From Bordetella genomosp. 5 (lineage in GTDB: Bacteria; Pseudomonadota; Gammaproteobacteria; Burkholderiales; Burkholderiaceae_B): a stretch of DNA of 64,000 bases. Position numbers and translations under genes: made by a program. Of this stretch, positions 51,415-59,256 are shown one piece after another. The notes beneath the pieces are model-generated. The model searched no databases. It worked only from the letters and a program-made list of their open reading frames with translations, and was not told the DNA's origin. Each line of letters opens with the position of its first letter. Position 1 is the first letter of the stretch. The stretch spans positions 1 through 64,000 of the forward strand of contig NZ_NEVN01000010.1 in assembly GCF_002261475.1 (NCBI RefSeq), read 5' to 3'.

Positions 51415-52867
51415 ACGAAGCGTAGGGCTCGGCGGCGGCTTCGGCGGACGATTCGATCTCCGTCATGCGCACCAGGTCCAGCAGGTTGAAGCGTCCGTCG
51501 TGATGCCAGCCCGCCTCCGGCACGCTCATGGCGCCGAGCGCGCTGATGCGGGTGACGCCCGCGGCGCCGAGCCGCTCGGCCAATGCGTACAGCTCGTGCG
51601 GCGCGGCGGCGACGCCGGCGGTCTGCAGATATCGGGCCAGGCCCGCGACGGCGTCCACCGCCTGATTCAGCGTATCGATCGCGGCGACCACGATCGTGCG
51701 TTGCAGGGCGGTCGGCGCCAGCGCCGGCGCGCGATCGGTGTAGGCCACGTTCCAGGCCGCGCCGGGGTCGCCGATCAGTCCGTCGTCCGCCCCCGCGCGC
51801 GCGGGCTGCCATTCGATCGCCTGACGCCACTTGGCCACGCCCGCCGACTCGTCCAGATCGAGCGCGCGCCGCGGAAAGCGGCGCTGCAGATTGGCCAGCT
51901 CGGCGGCCACATAGGCCGCGAAATCGCGCGGCGACACTTCGCCGCCCCGCTGAACATAGAACACATGCGGCGAGTAGCAGCCCTGCTGGTCGTAGCGCAT
52001 CACATCCCACGCGGCCCGGCGCGCGAGCGCGGGCGCCTGCAAGGCATCGAGCGCCTGCGCGCTGACCACGCCGAAGCCCAGCTTGTGGCCGTGCGCCAGA
52101 AAGCGCGTGGTCACGGGCAGGCGTTGCTGGATGGCCTGCAGCGCGGCGTTGCCGCCATAGGCCACCACCGTGTCGGCCTGCGCGTAGAGTGCTTCGGCAT
52201 CTTCGCCGCCCGCGCCGCGCCACCACACCACCGCGAGGCAGTCGGCCAGCGGCGGATGCACCTCGGCCAGCGCGCGCGCGAACCAGCCGGCGAAGAGCGG
52301 CTCGGCGGTGGGCAGCTTGCCGACGTTGCCGGCCTTCACGAGCAGGCCGCACACCAGGCTCCAGAGCGCCAGCGCCGGCACGTTGCCCGCCCAGCTGTGC
52401 ACCAGCAGATCGGGCCCGTAGGCCCGCACGGCGCCGCCCTTGGCCGCCGGCTGAAAGCCGTCGAGCACCTTGGGGTTGGCGAAATCCTCGGCCACGAACC
52501 GGTGCAGCTGCGGGGCGCGAAACGTCCTGAGAAAGCCGGTCAGGCCCAGACGCACCATTTTGGCGTCGTAGCCACTCACCCGCGGCAACAGCGCATCGGC
52601 GTCGCGCCGGACAGGATCGTGCGGGTCGAGCAGGCGCGCGACCGCGCGATCGATCACGGCGATGATGTCGGACACGCTCATCGTCTTGAGGTGGCGCGCG
52701 GCCGCCGCGCGCACGCGCGCCGCCAGCGCGGTCATCTGCGCGGCCGTGAGCATCGGCACCGCCACCTCGACGCGATCCTCGCCTTCGCCGAACGGCAGGA
52801 TCTGCCATTGGACGTCGGCGGCCGCCAGGCCGGGCAGGTAGCCCGCCTCGATCCGACGCGGCGTCAT
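51404..52867 (-). CDS. LuxC-family acyl-CoA/acyl-protein reductase
   Basis: NADPH-dependent acyl reductase of the LuxC family, 487 aa, an aldehyde-dehydrogenase-fold enzyme forming an aldehyde from an acyl thioester. The likely acyl-accepting Cys is C297 in DQQGCYSPHVFYVQ; other family segments are LLVHSWAGNVPALALWSLVCGLLVKAGNVGK (split: LLVHSWAGNVPALAL and then LVCGLLVKAGN) and TVVAYGGNAALQAI. It overlaps the LuxE-like gene by 4 bp. No luciferase genes (luxAB) or luxD are nearby, so this is a non-bioluminescent fatty or aromatic acid reductase. The start at 52867 is set by the overlap and sequence. Confidence 0.9.
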   Translation of the reverse strand: MTPRRIEAGYLPGLAAADVQWQILPFGEGEDRVEVAVPMLTAAQMTALAARVRAAAARHLKTMSVSDIIAVIDRAVARLLDPHDPVRRDADALLPRVSGYDAKMVRLGLTGFLRTFRAPQLHRFVAEDFANPKVLDGFQPAAKGGAVRAYGPDLLVHSWAGNVPALALWSLVCGLLVKAGNVGKLPTAEPLFAGWFARALAEVHPPLADCLAVVWWRGAGGEDAEALYAQADTVVAYGGNAALQAIQQRLPVTTRFLAHGHKLGFGVVSAQALDALQAPALARRAAWDVMRYDQQGCYSPHVFYVQRGGEVSPRDFAAYVAAELANLQRRFPRRALDLDESAGVAKWRQAIEWQPARAGADDGLIGDPGAAWNVAYTDRAPALAPTALQRTIVVAAIDTLNQAVDAVAGLARYLQTAGVAAAPHELYALAERLGAAGVTRISALGAMSVPEAGWHHDGRFNLLDLVRMTEIESSAEAAAEPYASYEP

Positions 52868-53946
52868 GGCGCGGCCGAGCGGATGAATTCTTCGACCGCG
52901 AGCGAGCAGCCCTTGGCCTGCGCCCCTTCGGCGCGGCCCAGCAACAGGAAGCCGCCGTCGGCCGGCTCGCCCACGTCTTCGGTCAGGATCGTGCTCACCG
53001 AATTGAAGTTGCCCAGGTCGCAATGCGCCAGGATGCCGCGCTCGCCGGCGGGCACGGTCTGGCCCGTGGCCGGATCGACCAGACGCGAGCGGATCCAGTG
53101 CGGGCCGGATTTCACCGAGGGCACCGTGGCATTGCCGTTGTCGTAGAACTGCGTGCTGAGCTCGGTCATGCCATACATGTTGATGCAGCGCGCACGCGGC
53201 ACCCCGAGCAGCTCCGACAGCGCCGCATAGAACGCATCCAGCGGCAGCTCGCGCGACTGGCCCTTGTAGCCGCCCGTGTCGAAGAGCAGGCTGCCCGGCG
53301 GCAGGCGGAACGAGCGGCCCTCGCTGCGCAGCGCGTCGATCACGTGCACGAAGCTATAGCTGGCGCCCAGCAGGGCGTAAGGCTCGCCCTCGCGCTCGGC
53401 CTGCTCGAGGCGCTGCCACAGGCCGGCCAGGTCGATCCCTTGCGGCGACATGAAATAGCGGCTGTCGGGCGTGCCGAATTCGGATTTGGCCAGCGCCAGA
53501 TAATGCGCCAGCGACGAGTTCGGCATGGCGATCTCATCGGGAAACAGAATGCCCATGGGCAGGCGCGGCACGCCCTGCATCACGCGCACGGCAAAGTTGC
53601 GCGTCATCGACAGGTCGTACACATCGAGCCGCGGATGAAAATGCTTGCCCCGGGTGTCTGCGCGGGTGGTACCGCTCGTCATGAAGACACGCTCGCCGGG
53701 CACGGGCGGCTCGCAGCGCAGCTCCATGGCCTTGAAGGCGTCGATCGGCACGGCGGGAATGTCGCTCCAGGTCTTGACCGTGCGCACCGTGGCGCCGCGA
53801 CGCTGGCAGAAGCTGCGGTAGGCGGGGTTGGCGCCGTACTGATACGCGAACAGGCGCAGCGCGAGCGCGTCGAACTGGGCGTCGGTGCAGCCGTCCTGGG
53901 CAATGAATTCGAGGATGTCCGCCTCGGGCGGTGCGATCGGGCTCAT
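52864..53946 (-). CDS. LuxE-family acyl-protein synthetase / acid-activating enzyme
   Basis: ATP-dependent acid-activating enzyme of the LuxE family (adenylate-forming, related to phenylacetate-CoA ligase), 360 aa. The phosphate-binding segment is FMTSGTTRADTRGKHF (about 89-104) and the adenylate motif INMYGMTELSTQFYDNG (about 256). It is the first gene of a six-gene operon and overlaps the LuxC-like gene by 4 bp, so the pair should convert an acid to an aldehyde at the cost of ATP and NADPH. The substrate chain length or ring is not indicated. Confidence 0.9.
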   Translation of the reverse strand: MSPIAPPEADILEFIAQDGCTDAQFDALALRLFAYQYGANPAYRSFCQRRGATVRTVKTWSDIPAVPIDAFKAMELRCEPPVPGERVFMTSGTTRADTRGKHFHPRLDVYDLSMTRNFAVRVMQGVPRLPMGILFPDEIAMPNSSLAHYLALAKSEFGTPDSRYFMSPQGIDLAGLWQRLEQAEREGEPYALLGASYSFVHVIDALRSEGRSFRLPPGSLLFDTGGYKGQSRELPLDAFYAALSELLGVPRARCINMYGMTELSTQFYDNGNATVPSVKSGPHWIRSRLVDPATGQTVPAGERGILAHCDLGNFNSVSTILTEDVGEPADGGFLLLGRAEGAQAKGCSLAVEEFIRSAAP

Positions 53947-54288
53947 GGGCTTTCGTGTTCCTGTGAAAGCTCCGAAGCCCGCCCCTGGCGGCCCGCTGCG
54001 GCGCGGCCTGTTGAGGTCGATGCTCTTCTTACGCCGGTATGAGCCGGTTCAAGTTCGCGGGTCTGAATCTCAGCACTGGCGTGCACCCCGGAGCAACAGC
54101 CAGTTTACCCCGTCGGCGCGCCCGGCATCGCCTGCTTACGGATGATGCAGAACGGCGGGCCGCCGTAGCGGGATTTACGTCTGCTTGCCTTGGACACCAA
54201 TCGGCCCCTTTTTCTTCCCGCCCGCCTGACATATGGTTGAAATCACCTGCCACAGGGGCAGACCCGATACCGCCCTCCGGAGCGCACC
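53947..54288. other. 342-bp divergent intergenic region
   Basis: Lies between the LuxE-like operon (minus) and the FNT gene (plus) and must hold both promoters. I see no gene, repeat or clear palindrome. An AT-containing stretch at 54225-54250 (catatggttgaaatcac) may carry the FNT promoter; this is weak. Confidence 0.4.
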
Positions 54289-55173
54289 ATGGCCGAAAAC
54301 GCCGCCTCGAACGACAAAAAAGAATCCGCGGAAGAACTGACCGAGAAGCTGCCGTCCAAGGCCGCCGCGGTCCACGAGATCATCCGCAAAGAAGGCGAGA
54401 AGGAGATGCGGCGCGACTTCTTCGCCCTGTTCTGGTCCGCCATCGCCGGCGGCCTGATCATGAGCACCTCGATGCTGGGCCGCGGCGTGCTGCAGGCTTA
54501 CCTGCCCGACGCGCCCTGGGCGATTCTGATCGAGGCGATGGGCTACACCCTGGGCTTCATCTTCGTGATCACGGCGGGTCAGCAGCTCTTCACCGAGAAC
54601 ACCATCACGCCGGTGCTGCCCTTCATGTCGCAGCCGACCTGGCTCAAGCTCATCAAGCTGCTGCGGCTGTGGGGCACGGTGATGCTGGGCAATTTCGTGG
54701 GCGGCCTGATCGCCGCTGCGGTGTTCGCCTACCTGCCGATGTTCTCGCCCGAGGTCGACAAGGAGTTTCTGGCGATGGGCCACCACCTGCTCGAGGTGCC
54801 CAATGACAAGTCCTTCGCGACCGCCGTGCTGGCGGGCTGGCTGATCGCCTTGCTGGTGTGGATGATCCACGCGGTCGAGACCGGCCGCGTGCTGCTCATC
54901 TTCCTGATCACCTACCTGATGGGCATCTCCGACGTGGCCCACGTGGTGGTCGGCACGATCGAGGTCACGTATCTGGTGCTGCTGGGCGAAGCCACGATTT
55001 CGGAAAGCCTGTCGCGCTTCGTGCTGCCCACCCTGCTCGGCAACATCGTGGGCGGCACCTTCATCTTCGCCCTCATCAGCCACGCCCAGGTGCGCGCCGA
55101 CGTCGGCTTGGACGTGCCGCCGACGGACGACGAGCCCAAGGCGATCGAGCGCGCGGGGAAGCTGGTCGATTGA
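54289..55173 (+). CDS. Formate/nitrite transporter (FNT) family protein
   Basis: Pentameric channel-type transporter of the FocA/NirC/YfdC family, 294 aa. After a charged N-terminus of about 45 residues come six helices; the pore-lining HVVVGTIEVTYLVLLGEATI and FVGGLIAAAVFAYLP segments are typical, and the central His corresponds to FNT channel His (in SDVAHVVVG). The long N-terminal tail and the sequence favour the YfdC-like branch of unknown physiological substrate over true formate or nitrite channels. It is monocistronic. Confidence 0.87.
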   Translation: MAENAASNDKKESAEELTEKLPSKAAAVHEIIRKEGEKEMRRDFFALFWSAIAGGLIMSTSMLGRGVLQAYLPDAPWAILIEAMGYTLGFIFVITAGQQLFTENTITPVLPFMSQPTWLKLIKLLRLWGTVMLGNFVGGLIAAAVFAYLPMFSPEVDKEFLAMGHHLLEVPNDKSFATAVLAGWLIALLVWMIHAVETGRVLLIFLITYLMGISDVAHVVVGTIEVTYLVLLGEATISESLSRFVLPTLLGNIVGGTFIFALISHAQVRADVGLDVPPTDDEPKAIERAGKLVD

Positions 55174-55179
55174 CCGGCC

Positions 55180-55198
55180 GGGGCGGCAGGTCCGCCCC
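55180..55198. terminator. Hairpin after the FNT gene
   Basis: GGGGCGG / CCGCCCC with a 5-nt loop, 6 bp after the FNT stop codon, with extra pairing outside. No T run follows; a modest terminator candidate. Confidence 0.45.
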
Positions 55199-55281
55199 CG
55201 GGGCGAAACGCGAGCGCGCCGCAACGGGACGGCCGCGCGGCGAGTGGGCGGCGGACGCTCAGGCGCGCCGCCCTGCCCCGA

Positions 55282-57387
55282 TCACTGTTGGGGCTTCTGC
55301 TGCATCGGCTTGACCGACACCGTGCGCAGGCCGTTGGCCTTCCAGGCTTCGATACCGCCGCGATACCAGTAGGTAGGCCAGCCCAGCGTAGCGGCGCGCA
55401 GCGCCGCGTTGTAGCTGGTGCGGTCGTTCATGCCCGCGCCGAAGAACACCAGCGTGGCGTTGCGGTCGCCGCCGCTCTGCTTGGTCAGCCAACCGTCGAG
55501 CGCGCTCTGCAGGGAGTCACGCACGCTGCCGTCCGAGCCCGCGTCGATCAACGAATAAGACTGCGGAATCGTCTCGAGCAGGCCGCTCGTGTCCACCATG
55601 ATGAGCTTGCGGTCGTTCTGGATCATGTCCGCCACCTCGGAGGTGCGCACGACCTTGGCGTTGTAATGCTTGTTCGGCGTCGGCCCCTTGTACGGCGAGG
55701 TGAACAGCAGCGCGCTGGGCGGCACGCCGCGATCCTCGAGCTCGTTGAAGGCATTGGCGGGCGGGTTGCCCGGCGCAGTGCTGCCCTGACGCGGCGCCGG
55801 CGGGGCGGAGGTCTGCTGGCGGCCCGGCGCGGCGCCGGTCCGGTCCACCACCTCGCCGTTCACGGTGCCCATCTCGATGTCCGAAATCATGACGGCCAGG
55901 TGCTCGATCAGCTCGTAGCACATGGTGATCGAGCCTTCGCGCGGGCTGTACCAGGCGTTGAGCTTGCCGCAGTCCTTGAACGTGACATTGATCGGGCGCG
56001 GCAGCACATAGGTCTTGCCGAGGTTCTGGATGTTGTCGGTCAGCGCCTTGGCGAGCGTGCCGCCATAGAAGTTGCCGATCTTGCGCGACGAGGGCTCGAA
56101 CGTCACGTTCACCGGCGCGCCGGGCGCGTTGGCCGGCTGCTGGCCGTCGGGTTCCCAGGTGCCGACGCGGGTGTGCGGCGCCAGGATCCGGCGCCAGGCG
56201 CGGTTCTGTTTGTTGAACTCGTCGATGCAGCGCGCCTTGGTGCGATCCTCGAATTTCACGCTCTGCGCGAGCGATTCGAAGGCCTCGGGATTGCCGCCAT
56301 ACATGATGCAGAACATGTTGCGGAAGCGCTTGAGGTCGCCCGTATGCTCGTCCTGCCAGGGCGAGGTCGAGCCCTTGGCCTCGCCGATCTTGCCGCTGTA
56401 ATACCACTGCAGGGCGGCATACGTGGCCGAACCGCGCGCGATCTCGTCGAGCTCGCGATCGCCGGACGGGTACATGCTGGGCTCGACGATGCGCAGGGCC
56501 GAATAGATATCCACGGCGTCTTCTTCGGCGCCGGTCGCCGGCAGCTCGAGCTCGCCGATCAGCGCGTGGCCGAATTCGTGCATGAAGATGCTGCGCATCA
56601 GGCCCAGATACACCGAGACCACGCGCACCGTATCGCCACCGAAGCGGGGGTAAGGGCCCTCGCCCGGCAGCACGTTGTCGCTGTCGGGCGAACGTCGGCG
56701 CGGTGGCTCGGCGGCCGGCTGCTGCCGGGGCGCCTGCTGCGCGCCGCCCCCACGCGAAGGCTGGCCCTGGGGCTGCGCGTCGGCGGGCCGGTCGAGCACG
56801 TTGTTGGCAATGCCGAAGTCCGCGATGCCGAACGTGCCCACGTCGTAGGCCATGATGCCCAGCTCCGAGTTCATCGCCGGCTCGTCGGCAATGTCGCCCA
56901 CCTTCTGGCCATTCAGGATGAAACGGGCAGCGCCATCAGCCTCGATCAGGCGGATGCGATCGGAGCCGTCGAGCTTGGCGAGGTTGGGCACGGTGGCGAT
57001 GTTCTTGCGCGACTGACCGTTCACACAGAACAGATGGGTGTTCTTGTCGGCCGTGATCTCGAGCAGGCAGATCGCCTTGTTGGCGCGGTTGGTGAGCGCC
57101 AGGCCGATGGCGGCCTTCGGGCTCTGCGAGCGCACCACGACGTTCACGTCGGTGATGCGTCCGCCGCTGGGCGCGGGCCCCGCCTGCAGGTAGAGCGTCT
57201 GTTCGCTGCCGGACTTGTTGGCGTTGTAGAGCGTGAACCAGCCGTCCTGCACGCTGGCGGTCCAGCCTTGCGTCATTTGCTGGCGCACGGCCCCGGCCAG
57301 CGGACCGAGTTGCTGTTCAAACTCGGCATGCGCGGGAAACGCGCAGACTCCGAGGGCCAGAAGCAGGGCGACGCCACGTAAATGCAT
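55282..57387 (-). CDS. Secreted DUF4344-type HExxH protein with degenerate rhodanese domain
   Basis: Exported 701-aa protein. The signal peptide ends near PAHA-E (residue 21). The middle holds a putative metallopeptidase centre HEFGH (270-274) followed by EEDAVDIYS, as in DUF4344 proteins. A Pro/Gln-rich linker precedes it (about 215-245) and another (about 510-540) follows it. The C-terminus (about 570-690) has a rhodanese fold pattern (LVFFGAGM to YRGGIEAWKANG) in which the active-site Cys position is Gly, so it cannot be a classical sulfurtransferase. I start at the ATG at 57387 to give the signal peptide. The function is unknown; a periplasmic peptidase is possible. Confidence 0.8.
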   Translation of the reverse strand: MHLRGVALLLALGVCAFPAHAEFEQQLGPLAGAVRQQMTQGWTASVQDGWFTLYNANKSGSEQTLYLQAGPAPSGGRITDVNVVVRSQSPKAAIGLALTNRANKAICLLEITADKNTHLFCVNGQSRKNIATVPNLAKLDGSDRIRLIEADGAARFILNGQKVGDIADEPAMNSELGIMAYDVGTFGIADFGIANNVLDRPADAQPQGQPSRGGGAQQAPRQQPAAEPPRRRSPDSDNVLPGEGPYPRFGGDTVRVVSVYLGLMRSIFMHEFGHALIGELELPATGAEEDAVDIYSALRIVEPSMYPSGDRELDEIARGSATYAALQWYYSGKIGEAKGSTSPWQDEHTGDLKRFRNMFCIMYGGNPEAFESLAQSVKFEDRTKARCIDEFNKQNRAWRRILAPHTRVGTWEPDGQQPANAPGAPVNVTFEPSSRKIGNFYGGTLAKALTDNIQNLGKTYVLPRPINVTFKDCGKLNAWYSPREGSITMCYELIEHLAVMISDIEMGTVNGEVVDRTGAAPGRQQTSAPPAPRQGSTAPGNPPANAFNELEDRGVPPSALLFTSPYKGPTPNKHYNAKVVRTSEVADMIQNDRKLIMVDTSGLLETIPQSYSLIDAGSDGSVRDSLQSALDGWLTKQSGGDRNATLVFFGAGMNDRTSYNAALRAATLGWPTYWYRGGIEAWKANGLRTVSVKPMQQKPQQ

Positions 57388-57766
57388 CCGAATTCTCTTT
57401 TTAGGCTGTGTAGCTCGATACAAACATGTCGACATGAAGCGCGGGCTTCAGCGGTACTGGCGGGCGCCTGCCCGGGCTGACTCGCCGGACGGCGCGCGGG
57501 CCGGGACATGGAAGGGTGAAATATATCCGTCCGAAAGTCAGGCAAATGCTTCAAATGTTAATAATCCATACCAAAACAACAAGCGGCTTGACGCCACGCC
57601 AAAACGCCCCGGTTGCGCGTGCAACCGCCGGGTTCCGGCGCGGGATTCCGCGTGTCGGAACGCCTTTTCGAATTCGCACATGCCCGGTGACAGACTGCAA
57701 AGGTCGAGACGCCGAAGCCACCTATGATGCGGCGGACCCGGACACTCCACCTCGAAGGAACACGGC
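57388..57766. other. 379-bp divergent intergenic region
   Basis: Separates the secreted HExxH protein gene (minus) from the GAD-like gene (plus). It contains an AT-rich patch at 57540-57590 that is likely promoter territory and a TATGAT at 57723-57728 that could be a -10 for the plus-strand gene, with no convincing -35. I see no gene or repeat. Confidence 0.4.
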
Positions 57767-59206
57767 ATGGTCTTTTTTCGTCGCCTCGCGCTCGAGCCCT
57801 TCATCAAGGCGCATCCGCCGCACCGGTCCAATCGACCGGCGCCGGCCGATCTGCTGGCCGCCTACGAAGGCAGACTGCCCGCCAGCCTGCTCGAGCTGTG
57901 GCGCAAGAAGGGATTGGGGTTCTACGGCGAATGGCAGCTGGCCCTGATCGATCCGCGGATCTGGCAGCCGGTGCTCGACCGCTGGCTGGTGTCGCCGCGC
58001 CCCACGCTCGAACGCATTCCGATCGGGCTGACGCCCCTGGGCGTGCTGCTCTATTACCGCAAGCTCACCGAGACCGACGAGGACGTGGCCTATATCGACC
58101 CGGTCTCCAAGGAAAGCGGCGATCTGGTCTGGAGCCTGGACGTGTTCTTCAATAAATTCCTGCTCGACGCGGAGGATCTGGATCTGCTGATCGAAGCGGA
58201 CATGGTACGCACGGCGCGGCAAGAATGCGGGCCGCTCGCGCCCGGCGAGGTCTACGAGATCGACCAGATGCATCTCACGATGCAGATGTTCCGCGCCGAG
58301 AAGACCGACGCGCTCGAGCTGCATCGGCGGCTGCGCGACGCCGTCGACCCGCCTCAGCCCAAGGACACGCCGCCAGAAACGGTCCAGGACGCCGTGCCGG
58401 TGGCGCATCGCGCCGAGTTCGCCGCCGATGCGGCCGCCGCGCCGGATCGGAACGACGGCGTGACCGGCCTGTACATGTCGACCTACATCGACTGGCATCG
58501 CATGCTGTCGCTCACCCCCGAGGGCCGTTATCGCCTGCTGTTCTGGCGCATCCACCACAAGACCTTCGAGCGCGGCGACATCCGTGTCTATCAAGGCAGC
58601 TACACCGCTAAGCGCGCCGAGGACGGCGCCGAAACGGTGTCGCTGGACATCCGGCTGCGGCGTGACTCGCACGGCAGCGATGCCAACGACAGCGATCTCA
58701 CCTTCATGCGGTCGGGCGACCAGGCCCTGTTGCTGCGCGACGACGAGTTCGGCGACATGGCGGAAGCCATCACCAATCGCGGCCTGATGGGCCGCAGCGA
58801 GTACTACTTCCGGCGTGTGCGGCTCGATCAGCCCTTCGAGAAGGAGCCCAGCGACGGCCGCGAGGCGTTTCCGGTCAATGACCTGCCGCCGGCGCTGCGC
58901 AAGCGCGTGCAGGCCGAGCCGCTCGTGACCCGCATCGTGCACGTGGCGGACATCAATCCGGACGAAGAAGACGACGGCTGCGGCACCGTGATGTGCACGC
59001 TGGACCTGGGCCAGGACGACGGGCTGCGCATGAACATGCCGCTGTTTTCGCCCGAGGGCAGCGGGCGGGGGCTGCATGGCTGGGTCTGGACGATGCGTCC
59101 GAAGGCGTGCGAAGCGGGCATCAAGTACCGCCGTGGCGCGGACGGCGCGATCGAACACGGCCCGGTCGCGGGCGATGTGCTGACCTCGCGCGCGCCGGGC
59201 CGCTGA
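57767..59206 (+). CDS. GAD-like/Tdi1-like domain protein, possible T6SS immunity protein
   Basis: 479-aa cytoplasmic protein. The N-terminal 75 residues (LEPFIKAHPPHRSNRPAPADLL, then LRKKGLGFYGEW-type Leu/Trp pattern) resemble the GAD-like domain, and about 75-190 resembles the DUF1851/Tdi1 C-terminal domain (IPIGLTPLGVLLYYRKL, VYEIDQMHLTMQMF); together this is the architecture of T6SS immunity protein Tdi1. The remaining ~290 residues, with YIDWHRMLSLTPEGRYRLLFW, are an additional domain I do not recognise. No paired effector gene adjoins it; the effector-like gene at 61775 is 2.6 kb away with a chemoreceptor between. Confidence 0.65.
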   Translation: MVFFRRLALEPFIKAHPPHRSNRPAPADLLAAYEGRLPASLLELWRKKGLGFYGEWQLALIDPRIWQPVLDRWLVSPRPTLERIPIGLTPLGVLLYYRKLTETDEDVAYIDPVSKESGDLVWSLDVFFNKFLLDAEDLDLLIEADMVRTARQECGPLAPGEVYEIDQMHLTMQMFRAEKTDALELHRRLRDAVDPPQPKDTPPETVQDAVPVAHRAEFAADAAAAPDRNDGVTGLYMSTYIDWHRMLSLTPEGRYRLLFWRIHHKTFERGDIRVYQGSYTAKRAEDGAETVSLDIRLRRDSHGSDANDSDLTFMRSGDQALLLRDDEFGDMAEAITNRGLMGRSEYYFRRVRLDQPFEKEPSDGREAFPVNDLPPALRKRVQAEPLVTRIVHVADINPDEEDDGCGTVMCTLDLGQDDGLRMNMPLFSPEGSGRGLHGWVWTMRPKACEAGIKYRRGADGAIEHGPVAGDVLTSRAPGR

Positions 59207-59211
59207 CACGG

Positions 59212-59242
59212 CGTCGCCCCGCAGGTGTTCCTCGGGGCGACG
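59212..59242. terminator. Bidirectional hairpin terminator
   Basis: CGTCGCCCCG (59212-59221) / CGGGGCGACG (59233-59242), a perfect 10-bp stem with an 11-nt loop between the convergent GAD-like and chemoreceptor genes. Confidence 0.65.
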
Positions 59243-59256
59243 TGCGTCCGCCTACA

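Noticed and set aside
51404-53946. A bioluminescence (lux) operon
   Set aside because: Only LuxC- and LuxE-family genes are present; luxA, luxB and luxD are absent, so light production is not supported.
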